The notes below the pieces were generated by a model, which was not told the origin of the DNA, did not search any database, and was given only the letters and a program-made list of their open reading frames with translations. A DNA stretch of 55,447 nucleotides from Opitutaceae bacterium BACL24 MAG-120322-bin51 (GTDB taxonomy: Bacteria > Verrucomicrobiota > Verrucomicrobiia > Opitutales > Coraliomargaritaceae): positions 1 to 55,447 of the forward strand of contig CAJJBN010000007.1 in NCBI GenBank assembly GCA_905182435.1, written 5' to 3'. A program made the position numbers and the translations under genes. Below, in pieces: positions 28,198 to 39,300 of the stretch (positions are counted from its first letter, which is position 1; every line of letters starts with the position of its first letter).

Positions 28198-28734
28198 GTG
28201 GTTAATCCAATGAGTGCTCTCCGACCTTGCCCGCACCTACCGACGCCGGAGGCGAAGATGTCGTACCGCTGCTTAACCGCTCTCAAGGGCGCTGACCGTG
28301 AACGCTTTTACCTCACCGCGCTCAAATACGGGCACTTCCTTTGGCAGCGAGGACATGCCGGACGTAGCATCTTGGCCATCACACGCGCGCTTTATGCAGA
28401 TGTTCCGCCAGGCGCTGCGACCCTCAATCAATGGCCACTGCCCTATGCCGCGCTAGGGTGGATCATCGCAAACCATCCTGACGATCATTTCCCAGGCAAC
28501 CCACGTATCAGCTTTGAGCACCAAGCCACCCGCCTACGTGGCGATCGACAAGCTCTGCGCCGCGCCCGCGCATGGGCAGTCTGGGCAATCATCCGCAAAG
28601 CCAAGCCCACTTTAGCTGGCGATCCCAAACTAGGCATCGAAGAACCCACACTCAACGAGATCGAAGCACAACTGCGCACCATCGGCTATCCCGGCGAGGT
28701 CGGCATTTGGCAGGCCGCACTCAAGCACACCTAA
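28198..28734 (+). CDS. Hypothetical protein
   Basis: A 178-residue protein starting at GTG 28198, directly after the oppC stop, or at ATG 28210. I recognise no family. A conserved-looking core reads RERFYLTALKYGHFLWQRGHAGRSILAITRALYADV, followed by WPLPYAALGWIIANHP and an arginine-rich helix QALRRARAWAVWAIIRKAKP. No signal peptide or transmembrane segment is visible. Tight coupling to oppC suggests co-transcription, but a role in peptide import is not supported. Confidence 0.75.
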   Translation: MVNPMSALRPCPHLPTPEAKMSYRCLTALKGADRERFYLTALKYGHFLWQRGHAGRSILAITRALYADVPPGAATLNQWPLPYAALGWIIANHPDDHFPGNPRISFEHQATRLRGDRQALRRARAWAVWAIIRKAKPTLAGDPKLGIEEPTLNEIEAQLRTIGYPGEVGIWQAALKHT

Positions 28735-28751
28735 ATTAGTCGGACCGAACT

Positions 28752-30620
28752 CTAGCCGACGTAAGGCGTATACTCAGGGACATATCGTTGTATCGTGAGT
28801 TTAATCTCAGTCGGATCACTCACCGACGACGCTGAACCAAGCGCAGTAGCAATCGACTCAATCGAATCCGCACCCGGCCCCTCGGCCACAAACCGCATAA
28901 CTCGCGAATGGTTGGTCGGCTGCAGCGTCTCACTCAGATGCTGCACCTCCTCGAATAATTTCTCGCCTGGCTGCAGGCCAATAAACTCGATCTCAATATC
29001 TTCGCCTTCGATATATCCGCTCAGCGCAATCATCTGACGAGCCACGTTGACGATCTTCATCGATTTGCCCATATCGAGGACGAAAATCTCTCCACCGTCC
29101 CCCTGAGTCGCACTCTGCAATACCAACCCGACCGCCTCATGCACCGTCATAAAGAAGCGAGTCACCTCTGGGTCGGTCACCGTCACTGGGCCACCTGCCG
29201 CAATTTGCCGTTTAAAGATGGGGATGACGCTACCCGACGAACCCAAGACATTGCCAAACCGCACGGCCATAAATTTCGTCGTGTTGCCCTCCACCTCTTG
29301 TTGCTCCAATAAAGACAACTCGGCCAGTCGTTTACTCGCCCCCATCACACTGGTTGGATTGATCGCCTTATCCGTGGAAATGAGAATAAATCGCTCCACT
29401 CCGGACGCACTCGCAAGACCAGCCAAGCCAGCAGTCGTAACAAAATTATTCTTCAGGGCTTCAGCAGGTTGCGCTTCCATTAAATTAACATGCTTATGGG
29501 CCGCCGCATGAAAAATAACTTCCGGCTGAAAACGCTTAAATACCTGCTCAACCTCATCCACCTCATGCACATCTAATATCAACGTTTGAGACAGTCCCGC
29601 AGGATCGTGCTGCTGCAAGACTTCCTGCTGCAACTCAAAAATAGCGAGCTCAGCCTGATCGATGCAAAGTATCGATGCGGGCACATAAGCTAACACTTGG
29701 GCCACGAGCTCGCGACCGATACTACCTCCAGCCCCGGTCACCAGCACACGTTTACCCGCGAGCATTGCGCGAATCTGATCTGAGTTTAGGTCGATCGCAT
29801 CGCGCCCGAGTAAATCTTCCAACTCAACCGGACGTAGCTGCGTCATCTGCGCACGCCCAGTCACCAAGTCTGTCAATGCCGGCACTGTATCCACTCGAAG
29901 CCCAGCCTCGCTCGCCATCTTAGCAACGGCGCGCACGCGCCCCACGGATGCCGAAGGAAATGCGATGATCACCTTATGCGCCGCGTAGCGCTTCGCTACT
30001 TGAGCTAAGCCATCGACTGCATCAGCGACTAATACGCCATGCACATAGCGGCCGATCTTGCTCACATCATCATCGAGAAAGGCCACGGGGCGCATGCCGA
30101 GACGGGCCTTATGCTTGAGCTCCGAACAAAGCCCCGCACCGACCTCACCTGCGCCAATAATTAATACATTCTCTGCTTCATCCCAGCTGAGCCAATCCTC
30201 CAAGCCACTGCTGGCCTGCATACGCATTGCCACGCGAAATCCCGCCAACATTAAAAAACTCAACAGAAAGTCCGTCAAAATAACAGCCCGCGGCGGCACT
30301 CCATTACCATTGTAGACATACCACATGGAAACTAAGATCGCGCTCGCCGCGAATAGCCCCAACCACAAGCGCAAGGCATCCGGCAATCGAAAATAGGATA
30401 GCACACAATCCACCTGCCCCGAAGCCACCAGTAACATAAGCTTCAATGCCACGACCCACCAAATGGTATTCACCATATCCAGGTAAAAGTCCTCCGGCAC
30501 CTTAAAATCAAAGCGCAACTGAAAGGCGATGGAATAACTCAACCCACAAAGGAGTGCATACAACAGCAACAACCCTAGGGTCCGAATATTGCAGTAACGC
30601 GATAAGATGCTAACAGCCAT
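28752..30620 (-). CDS. FlaA1/CapD/PglF-type nucleoside-diphosphate-sugar dehydratase/epimerase
   Basis: A 622-residue membrane-bound enzyme of surface-polysaccharide synthesis. Four N-terminal hydrophobic segments (about residues 15-135) are followed by a Rossmann-like domain (NVLIIGAGEVGAGLCSELK) and a second, catalytic Rossmann domain (KRVLVTGAGGSIGRELVAQV). Its active-site segment STDKAINPTSVMGASKRLAE has the Met-Lys pattern of FlaA1/PglF, which replaces the Tyr of ordinary short-chain dehydrogenases. This type converts UDP-GlcNAc to a 4-keto-6-deoxy sugar, in some cases with epimerisation. The DegT aminotransferase gene upstream would aminate that product, so the two make a UDP-bacillosamine-like pathway. 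Confidence 0.88.
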   Translation of the reverse strand: MAVSILSRYCNIRTLGLLLLYALLCGLSYSIAFQLRFDFKVPEDFYLDMVNTIWWVVALKLMLLVASGQVDCVLSYFRLPDALRLWLGLFAASAILVSMWYVYNGNGVPPRAVILTDFLLSFLMLAGFRVAMRMQASSGLEDWLSWDEAENVLIIGAGEVGAGLCSELKHKARLGMRPVAFLDDDVSKIGRYVHGVLVADAVDGLAQVAKRYAAHKVIIAFPSASVGRVRAVAKMASEAGLRVDTVPALTDLVTGRAQMTQLRPVELEDLLGRDAIDLNSDQIRAMLAGKRVLVTGAGGSIGRELVAQVLAYVPASILCIDQAELAIFELQQEVLQQHDPAGLSQTLILDVHEVDEVEQVFKRFQPEVIFHAAAHKHVNLMEAQPAEALKNNFVTTAGLAGLASASGVERFILISTDKAINPTSVMGASKRLAELSLLEQQEVEGNTTKFMAVRFGNVLGSSGSVIPIFKRQIAAGGPVTVTDPEVTRFFMTVHEAVGLVLQSATQGDGGEIFVLDMGKSMKIVNVARQMIALSGYIEGEDIEIEFIGLQPGEKLFEEVQHLSETLQPTNHSRVMRFVAEGPGADSIESIATALGSASSVSDPTEIKLTIQRYVPEYTPYVG

Positions 30621-30635
30621 AATGAATACTTTTAG

Positions 30636-31774
30636 TTATGGCTGTCGTTGCGCAAAACACGAGCGCACAATCTCGATGACCTTCGAACGATCCTCCGCGC
30701 CCATCGCCGAACCACTCGGCAAACACAATCCATTGGCAAACAAACCTTCCGCGCAATCCCCGCCAATCGACGCACAATCCTGAAACACTGGCTGCATGTG
30801 CAGCGGCTTCCACGCACCGGTCGAGCCTCTACATCCGCATCTGCAAGCGCCTCAATGATCTGATCTCGCGAACTCCCAGCAGTCACTGGCTCGACGGTGA
30901 GGCAGGTCAGCCAATAATTCGCCGCATCCGGATCGACGATGGGCATAAATGCGACACCAGGCAACTCGCCCAAGGCATCACGATAGGCTTCAAAATGCGC
31001 ACGCTTCACAGCAATACGTCGTCCTAGGTCATCCAACTGACTTAGACCGAGGCCTGCCAAGACGTTGCTCATCCGATAATTATAACCGACCTCGCGATGC
31101 TCATAATGTGCCACTGGCTCTTTCGCTTGAGTCGATAGAAAAAGCGCCCGCTCAATCCACGAGGCCTTATCCGCTAGCAACATGCCGCCGCCCGAAGTCG
31201 TGATTATTTTATTACCATTAAAAGAGAAAAAAGAAAACGCACCCATACTACCTGCCGCACGTCCTTTGTAAGTCGCGCCCAATGCCTCGGCGGCATCTTC
31301 CACCACAGGGATATTGTAGCGCTCACAAACCGCCAAAATCGGGTCCATGTCTGCACACTGACCATACAGATGCACCACGATCACCGCCTTCGGCAGCTCC
31401 CCTGACGCGGCACGCTCGCCAAGCTCCAGTTCGAGTAGAATTGGATCCATATTCCACGTGCTCGGCTCGCTATCCACAAATATTGGATCAGCACCACAGT
31501 AACAGATCGGATTGGCACTCGCAGCAAACGTCAGCGTCGGGCAGATCACTGTATCGCCCGGTTGTACATTCAGCATCTGTAGCGCAAGATGCAACGCAGC
31601 GGTGCCAGAATTGAGTGCCACCGCATGCTTTCGGTCGGCACGCTTCGCCAGCGCCGCCTCAAAAGCCTCTAAATGCGGGCCCACTGGAGCCACCCAATTC
31701 GAAGTCAATACAGCATCAACCGCAGCGTGGTCCTGCTGGCTGATATCTGGAGGCGAAAGATAAATACGGGGCAT
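30636..31774 (-). CDS. DegT/DnrJ/EryC1-family sugar aminotransferase, frameshifted near the 3' end
   Basis: PLP-dependent aminotransferase acting on 4-keto sugars. The N-terminus RIYLSPPDISQQDHAAVDAVL, AVALNSGTAALHLALQML, VVEDAAEALGATYKG and the FSFNGNKIITTSGGGML segment with the PLP-binding lysine are family-typical. After RPV near 30815 two extra bases (30813-30814), or one missing base, push the frame into an arginine/cysteine-rich tail. In the other frame the text continues WKPLHMQPVFQDCASIGGD to IEIVRSCFAQRQP and stops at 30636. That part has the expected family sequence, so the true gene is probably about 379 residues and intact but for this site. It precedes the FlaA1-type gene on the same strand. 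Confidence 0.82.
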
Positions 31775-31832
31775 GGTGCAGGCATGTTTCCCTCATCGGC
31801 GGGGTATTTCGATCTTTTTCACTCCGTTTCAT

Positions 31833-31854
31833 AAAAAAACCGTTTGTTCACGGT
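31833..31854 (-). terminator. Possible weak terminator after recN
   Basis: On the minus strand a short 5-bp stem ACCGT / ACGGT with a 6-base loop is followed by seven T. It lies about 50 bp past the recN stop. The short stem makes this tentative. Confidence 0.45.
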
Positions 31855-31905
31855 GGTCGGCTCAGAGTTTGATGCAAAAATGACACATGAATTCCGAATC
31901 ATCCA

Positions 31906-33571
31906 CTATTTGAACGCCAACAGCTCTTCGGCATGCGCGCGGGCGGAATCAGAATGACGATCGCCAAGCATTCGAGAAAGCTCACTCAAGCGCGACTCAC
32001 GATTCTGGTGTATCGGACCGATCGATACAGTGGTCGAATCATCATCCTGCGATTTTGTGACGACAAAATGATTTTGCGCAAGTGATGCCACCTGCGGCAG
32101 GTGCGTCACACACAGCACCTGATGTCGCTCTGCAAGTCGCGCCAACTCAGTTCCGACCGCACGACCGACTTCGCCGCCGACATTGGCATCCACTTCGTCG
32201 AAGACCAGCAGCGGCGTGGCATCTGCCTCGGCCAGCACTGTCTTCAGTGCCAGCATGACACGGGCGGTCTCACCACTAGAAGCGATTTTATTAAGCGGCA
32301 ATAGGTCCTGCCCCGCATTGGGCGCAAACTGAAAGCCGCAGCGGCTGTTGCCAAAATCCTGCAATTCTTTTTCAATGAAAATCGCAATTTCAAGGCGCGC
32401 CTTCTTGAAGCCTAATGCCTGTAACAGTGCCGCAGCTTTATTGGCCAAAGTCTTAGCAGCTATTTCACGGGCCTTGCGCAGCTTGGTGGCTTCTTTGCGC
32501 AGCGATTGCTCCTGCTTAGCAGCGGCGGCACGTTTGGCTTTAAGCGTGCCTTCGATATCGCCCTGCACTGCCAACTGCTGCGCCAACTCTTCGCGTTTCA
32601 CCAGTACTGCCTTAACACTGCCACCGTATTTACGCCGCACTTCTTGCCAGAGATTCATCCGTTCGGTGGTCGCCTCGACGGCTTCGGCATCGAAATCGAA
32701 ATCAGTGGCGAGACGACCGGTCTCTTCACCGAGATCCTGCATCTCGATCAACACACTACGCGCACGCTGCAACAGCGGCTCGGAATCGGCATCGAGTGCC
32801 ACCAGCGACTCATAGTGCCCGACGATCATGCTGAGTTGTTCGCTCAGGCCTTGATCGCCCGACAGCCCTTCGGAGCAATCCGCTGCCAGCGTCACCAGCT
32901 CTTGTCCACTCGACATACGCGTGTAGTCCCGCTCGAGTGCTTCGATCGAGTCTTCTGAGACGTCGACGCTGTCGATCTTGTTGATCTGTTTACGCACAAA
33001 ATCGATTTCGTCCTGGTCTAGGCGTTCACCGGATTCGAGGCTGTCGATTTCTTTGTGTGCGGCGCGCCATGTGGCATAGCCGAGTTGATAGGTCGTAAGT
33101 AAGTCGGCATTGCCCGCATAGAGATCGAGCATCTCCAGCTGGCGGCGTTCTTGAAATAGTTTTTGCGGCTCACCGGGGCCGTGAAAATCGATCCACGACT
33201 CCCCTAGCTCCTGTAATTGCGTGAGCGTTGCCATGCTGCCATTGATCTGTACGCGTGGCATTTTCTTACGATGAATACTACGTTGTAGCAACAGCACGCC
33301 GTCCTCGCAGCGCGGCAAGCCGGCGGCCTCCAGCAAGGCATCCATCTCTGCGGAGTCTTCAAAATACAACGCCGCCTCGACCTCCAGCCGATCCGTGCCC
33401 TTGGCGAATCATGGTCTTATCTGTGCGCGCGCCGGAAAGCAGGCCCAATGCACCAAGTAACACACTCTTACCCGCGCCAGTCTCACCCGTGACGGCGGTA
33501 AATCCCGCATCCAACTCCAGCGTCACCTCAGCGAGGAGCGCGAGATTCTTAATTTTAAGATATTGCAGCAT
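31906..33571 (-). CDS. recN: DNA repair protein RecN, frameshifted near the N-terminus
   Basis: SMC-like ATPase for double-strand-break repair. The start MLQYLKIKNLALLAEVTLEL and Walker A GETGAGKS (residues 29-36) are in one frame, which runs to about 33400. There an extra G in a GGG run (33398-33400) shifts the frame. Skipping it gives IRQGTDRLEVEAALYFEDSA and the main frame from 33369 to 31906. That frame contains the coiled coil, the RCGFQFAPNAGQDLLPLNKIASSGETARVMLAL signature region and Walker B LLVFDEVDANVGG, ending VCVTHLPQVAS and HAEELLAFK. The corrected protein would be about 555 residues, normal for RecN. A sequencing error is the simplest explanation. Confidence 0.87.
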
Positions 33572-33581
33572 GGCTAAACAA

Positions 33582-34151
33582 TTAAGCGGCAGAACCAAAC
33601 AGAGTGACCAATAGTTGCGCGCACAAGGTCAACGGAAACAGACTGACAATAATCGTCACTGCCAAGCAAAAGAAAGTCTTCAGAACACTCAGTCGCAGTG
33701 CCGCAGACAGCGACAGCAGGATAATCACATAGCCATAGAAAAATACGCAAAAGAAGACGGGTGCGAAGCTGACAATCATTTCGGGGTTCATCTCGGCACC
33801 GAGCATAAAAGAGAGCACCATCGACAGCAACGTCCACGGCAACAAGCCGAGCCCTAGCGCAGTGCGTACATCGCGTTGCGTGGTTTCAGCACCGAACCAA
33901 CGACCAAAATTACGTGTCAACCAGCCGAACAAATACAAGCCACACAGACCCGCAAGTGCGCCGACCACAAACGGCAGCGGCCCCGACTCTGCTTGCGCCA
34001 ACGAAAAACGACCACTTTGCACCGCTCCAAAAAAGGCCGTAATCATCACCGCAGCAGAATGCCCCTGCCCCGCATCGAGCAGTGCACGCATCGAACTGGC
34101 TGGTTTAAACCACAGCGTGAGTAGAGAAGATTTGTTGTTTATAGTGCTCAT
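33582..34151 (-). CDS. Yip1-domain-like membrane protein
   Basis: A 189-residue polytopic membrane protein. The N-terminal cytoplasmic stretch with LLTLWFKPASSMRALLDAGQ resembles the Yip1-family opening. Five or so hydrophobic segments follow, including AVMITAFFGAVQS, FVVGALAGLCGLYLFGWL, ALGLGLLPWTLLSMVLSFML and VFFCVFFYGYVIILLSLSAAL. The family is widespread in bacteria with no firm function. It ends 10 bp before the recN start on the same strand, so the two may be co-transcribed. The ABC-F gene is divergent. Confidence 0.7.
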   Translation of the reverse strand: MSTINNKSSLLTLWFKPASSMRALLDAGQGHSAAVMITAFFGAVQSGRFSLAQAESGPLPFVVGALAGLCGLYLFGWLTRNFGRWFGAETTQRDVRTALGLGLLPWTLLSMVLSFMLGAEMNPEMIVSFAPVFFCVFFYGYVIILLSLSAALRLSVLKTFFCLAVTIIVSLFPLTLCAQLLVTLFGSAA

Positions 34152-34280
34152 TTGTCCAAGTGCTTTTTAAAAAAAGACCGAATACGCCGCACATGCAAGT
34201 CTGCGTCGATCCGAAGCCTGATTTAAAAATTCTTTTGCGTTGTCTCTTTGCTCGCTTCGACGAACCTCTGCGCTCTTTCT

Positions 34281-36215
34281 ATGCTTACCTTCTCAAAACT
34301 CAGTAAAGGCTACGGCCAAAAAACGCTCTTCACCGATATCTCGTTTCGCATCCTACAAGGCGATCGCATCGGTCTAGTCGGGCCCAACGGAGCCGGTAAG
34401 ACGACGCTGTTCAACATCATCCTCGGCACCACGGAGTGCGACAGCGGCAAGGTCGAGCTCGACCGCGGCACGGTGATCGGCTTCCTACCACAGGAAAGCG
34501 CGCCTGCTGGCGAAGAGACAGTTGCGGAACTGGCGACTTCGATCTCCCCCGAGTTTGTCGCCATATATAATACCTTGCGCGAGTTCCCCGATCAGGACTC
34601 CCCAGAGCACATCGACGCGATCGAGCAATTTATCGATCTGGATGGCTACACGTTAGAGGCGAAGGCAAAGCGCATCTTAGCAGGCCTCGCCTTTCGCCCG
34701 GAGGATTTTGATAAACCCGCACATACTTTGAGCGGTGGCTGGATCATGCGTGCGCACCTCGCCCGCTTGCTAGTGATGGAGCCAGATCTACTGATGCTCG
34801 ATGAGCCGACCAATCACTTGGACCTCGAGACTTTGGGCTGGTTCCAGGATCAGCTGAGCAACTACTCAGGCGCCATTCTGACCATCTCGCACGACCGTGA
34901 ATTCCTCAACGGCGTCTGCGACGGCATCATCGAGATCGCCAACGGCCACCTGCACCGCTACCACGGCAACTACGACTATTACCTGACTCAAAAGGCTGAT
35001 CGCGAAGCGCAGCAGCTCGCTGCTTATAATAACCAGCAACGCGAAATCTCACACTTGGAAGATTTCGTGCGCCGCTTCCGCGCCAAAGCATCGAAGGCCT
35101 CGCAAGCGCAAGCTCGCATGAAGACGCTCGAAAAAATGGTGCGGCTGTCGCCCCCCGAAAGCGCCGCCGATACCATTTCATTTAGCTTCCCGCAGCCGCA
35201 GCGTAGCGGTCAGCGCGTCGCGACCTTTGAGAATATCCAACAGGCCTACGGCGACCACGTCGTCTATACCGACCTGAATCTCATCATTGAGAAACAACAG
35301 CGCATCGTGCTAGTCGGCCCCAATGGCGCAGGTAAATCTACATTGCTTAAAATTCTCTCCGGGAGTGTCGAAATTCAAGACGGCGTGCGCGAAATGGGCC
35401 ACAATGTCAGTGTCGGCTACTTCTCGCAGCAACGCGTCGAAGTGCTCGACGTCGAGCGCAGCGTCCTAGACGAAGCCATGGAGCGCGTCTTAACAGGCAT
35501 GAATGAGCAAAAGGTACGCGGCATCTTGGGTGCCTTCCTATTTCGCGGCGACGACGTTTTTAAGAAAGTCAAAGTCCTCAGCGGTGGTGAAAAGAGCCGC
35601 CTGGCTCTGGTCAAACTGCTCCTCAACCCGCCTAACCTACTGCTACTTGACGAGCCGACCACTCACCTCGACATGCCCAGTATCGACGCGCTGATCGGTG
35701 CCCTCAAGGATTACACCGGCACCCTCGTCTTCGTCAGTCACGACGTGCACTTCATCCGTGCCATCGCGAAGCACACGATTCAAATCCAAGCCGGCAGCAC
35801 CACTAATTTCGCCGGCGACTACGATTATTACCTGCGCAAATCAGAAGCGACCTCCGAAAAAGGCGGCCTAGTGGCAGGTATCAAGAACGCCCGGCCAGAC
35901 TTCGAAGCCAAGCCGAGTAATAAGCCAAAAGTCGTCAGCGCTAAAGAGCGCCGCCGCATCGAAGCAGAGAAGCGTAAACTCGAATCAAAGGGCCGTAAAG
36001 GCGTCGAAAAGCGCGTGGCAAAGCTCGAAGTAGAGGTTCTCAAGCTCGAAGCTGAGCAAGCCGCAGTCACTGAACAACTGGGCAAGCCCGGCGTTTATGC
36101 CGACAAAGAGAAAGCCAAAGAGCTCAATATGCAGTCGGCCCGCATCTCGAAACGTTTGCAGGAGAAGAACTACGAGTGGGAAACGGCGGCGGAAGAGTTG
36201 AGCAAATTGTTGTAG
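34281..36215 (+). CDS. ABC-F family ATPase
   Basis: A soluble twin-ATPase protein of about 644 residues from the preferred start MLTFSKLSKGYGQKTLFTDI; an ATG 33 bp upstream is possible. It has two ABC cassettes with Walker [10 protein letters not shown] and GPNGAGKST, ABC signatures LSGGW and LSGGE, and Walker B LLMLDEPTNHLD and LLLLDEPTTHLD. No transmembrane segments exist. The interdomain linker is QSKASQAQARMK-like (KASQAQARMKTLEKM), and the C-terminus is a Lys/Glu-rich coiled coil. ABC-F proteins such as Uup and YheS act on ribosomes or DNA structures; the long C-terminal coil favours the Uup/YheS group. It is divergent from the Yip1-like gene. Confidence 0.9.
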   Translation: MLTFSKLSKGYGQKTLFTDISFRILQGDRIGLVGPNGAGKTTLFNIILGTTECDSGKVELDRGTVIGFLPQESAPAGEETVAELATSISPEFVAIYNTLREFPDQDSPEHIDAIEQFIDLDGYTLEAKAKRILAGLAFRPEDFDKPAHTLSGGWIMRAHLARLLVMEPDLLMLDEPTNHLDLETLGWFQDQLSNYSGAILTISHDREFLNGVCDGIIEIANGHLHRYHGNYDYYLTQKADREAQQLAAYNNQQREISHLEDFVRRFRAKASKASQAQARMKTLEKMVRLSPPESAADTISFSFPQPQRSGQRVATFENIQQAYGDHVVYTDLNLIIEKQQRIVLVGPNGAGKSTLLKILSGSVEIQDGVREMGHNVSVGYFSQQRVEVLDVERSVLDEAMERVLTGMNEQKVRGILGAFLFRGDDVFKKVKVLSGGEKSRLALVKLLLNPPNLLLLDEPTTHLDMPSIDALIGALKDYTGTLVFVSHDVHFIRAIAKHTIQIQAGSTTNFAGDYDYYLRKSEATSEKGGLVAGIKNARPDFEAKPSNKPKVVSAKERRRIEAEKRKLESKGRKGVEKRVAKLEVEVLKLEAEQAAVTEQLGKPGVYADKEKAKELNMQSARISKRLQEKNYEWETAAEELSKLL

Positions 36216-36326
36216 TTGTTCTAATCGGTTATCATCCTCAGCCTGCAACTGCCGAAAATGTGCACTTAATCAAGATTTACGCTTTACACTAGAAGCTTGA
36301 ATAAAGAGTTTTAACGCTCCTGGAAA

Positions 36327-39300
36327 TTGCTTCACCCTAACCAGCCGTCTATTTTGCTTCCCCGCTCCATAAAACAGTCACTTTCGATTGCCGCTCTAAT
36401 TTGCTTGAGCGGCATCGCACACGTCCACGCACAAGACGCCTCGCAACTCGGCTTCTCTGATCTACAAGCACAGGCGAACACACTCGTTGAAGCCGGACAG
36501 CTGGAGCAAGCGATGCCGTTCCTCGAGGAGCTCATCAAGCGCGTCGAAGCGACTGATAACTCGGAAATCAAGCTCGACTTCCCGATCTTCCTGCTCGGCA
36601 CGGCCCACATTCAGCGCTTTGTCGCTTCGCAAAACGGAGGCGAGCTGAACCAAACACTCAAGTGGTATGATAAGCTCGAACAGGACTACCCCGACAGCCC
36701 CAAGGTCAAAGACGCGCTCTTAAAGAAGGTCGATGTGCTGCGCATCTTAAAGCGCGAAGACGACGCGATCGCGTTGATGAAGAAGTTACTGGATGGCAGC
36801 TACTCCTTCCGCCTGAACCTCAAGCAAGAGAGTAAGCTGCTCAAAGATCTCACACAGATCTATTATAATAAAGGCGACTGGAAAGGCGGCCTACCGATCT
36901 TCGCCAAGTTGATGAACACTTCCCGCGACTTCGAAGATAAAGCCTGGGCCGCCGCAGCCAGCTTCGAAGCCTATGTCGCCGAGAAACGCCTCGACGATGC
37001 GATGGCGCTCCTACCGGTTCTCGCACGCGAATCTGAAGTCCGTTACCTGCCACGCCTCAACGTCGCCCTATTAAAGAGCAGCGATACCATGGTCGCTCAA
37101 GCCCGCCTCAGCGATGCCGCAATCTTGCTCAACTTGATCAAGACCACCGACATCATGATCGAGCATAACCAAGAATCTGTGGCCAACAAGCTGAACAAGA
37201 TTAAATTCAACACAGACATGGGGCGCAACTCGGAAGCGACCGAGCGCCTCAAGCAAGAAGTCAAGAACCTCGAAGCCACGATTACGCAGTTGCGCAAGCT
37301 CCCGACCCTGCGCAACGAATTGCTGGTGCGCCGTGCACGTAATTATACGAAGACCGCACGTCGCTACGAAGCCTTCTGGATGTTCTTTGATCTGATGACG
37401 GAGAACCCGAAGGATAAGCAGACTGAATTCTTCACCTACGCGACCTTCTCCAACGCCCTGCAACTCAAGAAGGCCGAAACCGCCATCACCGTGGGCCGCT
37501 CTTATCGCAGACAATTCCCCCAAGGTGATTACTACTCCGACATCAGCATCGCGCTTGTCAGCACCTTGAAGGACAAAGGCGATACCACCGAGTATGTGCA
37601 AATCGCCCAGGACTTCCTTGACAGCCGTCCGCTCGACACCGCATCCAGTAACATGCTGGCACTCTGGGCGGGCCACAAGATGGAGAACGCACTTTTTGCA
37701 GACATCATCCAACAGTGCAATAGCTGGCTCAATCTGCACCAGAACCCGATTTTCGAAGACGGCCTGTTTTACTGGCGCGGCATCTCTGAATTGCAAACCA
37801 GCAAATTCGCAGACGCCATCCAGAGCTTCGACAGCCTGCTCCAGCAATATCCGACCAGCCTCTACGCCGAAGACGGCCTGCTGCGTAAAGGAGCCGCCCA
37901 ATTTTATGCGCAGGACTTCGAAGCCGCACGCGAAACACTCTACAGCTACACCAAGAAATATCCACGCGGCAACGCACTCGACCAAGCGTACTATTTCCTC
38001 GGCGAAGTGGAGAACCTGGCTGGCGATTACGAACTCGCACTGAAACACTTCAAGCGGGCCGACGACATCACTACACTGCAAGATATTCACGATGGTGCCG
38101 CTTTCAGCATGGGTAAGATCTATGAATTACTGCAGCGCTACGAAGACATGGCCGTTCACTTCAAGGCCTACACCGAGCGTTTTGGCGAAGATGGCCGTCT
38201 CACCGATGCAATCTTCGAGCTCGGCCGTGCGTATGAATTCCTCCGCCAGCCCAATGAGATGCTCGCGCTCTACCGCAAATACATCGAGCAATTCGCCAAC
38301 GCCCCTGAAAATGCTGGCGTCGATACGCTCATCGAAGGCTACGCTGAAAAATACAACACCAACCAGGTGACATTGAAAAAGACCGTCGAATTTCTCGACA
38401 GGCTCGACAACGATATCGAATTCCGCACTCAAATCGTCACTGACCGCGGCTACTTGTTTGAATACTTTTACGTCAATAGCGATCTGGATCAGACCCTCTA
38501 CAACCGCCTGCGCAACCACCCCCAATTTGGCGAATGGCTGGTGCAAGACCTCGCACCAATCAACGAAGTCATCGCGATCTACCGTAAACAACTGGCGGAC
38601 TACCCGACCGAAACGCCAGTCGAATTCTTCCGCGATCAACTCGCTCAGTTTAAGGCCGCCAAACAGCGCGTAGCCGAGGCCCGCATGTTGATGGGTCTCT
38701 ACCGCAGCGATGTGGAACTTGCACCCACCAAGTCCTACGACCGCGCGTTCTTCAGTGAAGTCACCCCGCGCGTGCTGCTCTATATCGCCGACTACTCGCG
38801 GGCTGACCGCCTCGATTTTGCGATCGAAGCGTGGAACGAAGTGCTGGCCACTTATCCAACCGACGATGCAGCCATCGTGTCTTACATGCGCCTCGCCGAC
38901 GTCAGCAATCAACGCGGCGACAAACCCAGCGCACTCAACTATCTCGAAGCAATTCAGGCTCAATTCCCTGGCACGCCGAAACTCCCCGGAGTCATCCTAC
39001 GCCAAGGCGAACTACTCTCCTCGATGGGCCGTGGCGAGGAAGCCCGCGAGAAATATCAATATATTCTACGCGTGCCGGACTGGCGCGGCCTCGTTCACGC
39101 TCGTGCCCTGTTTCAAACCGGCGAGGCCTACATGGCTGAGAGCAAATATGCCGAAGCACATGGTTTCTTTGAGCGTACCTTTCTCGGCTATTCTCAATTC
39201 AGCGAATGGTGTGCACGCGCCTACCTAGCGGATGCCGAAGCCCTTTTAGGTATGGGCGCAAAAGCAGATGCGATTGCGACACTCACCGAAGCGAACGAAA

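Noticed and set aside
37071..38090. A long minus-strand frame opposite the TPR gene
   Set aside because: It is antisense to a strongly coding TPR gene and has no family motif; long opposite frames are common in GC-rich genes.
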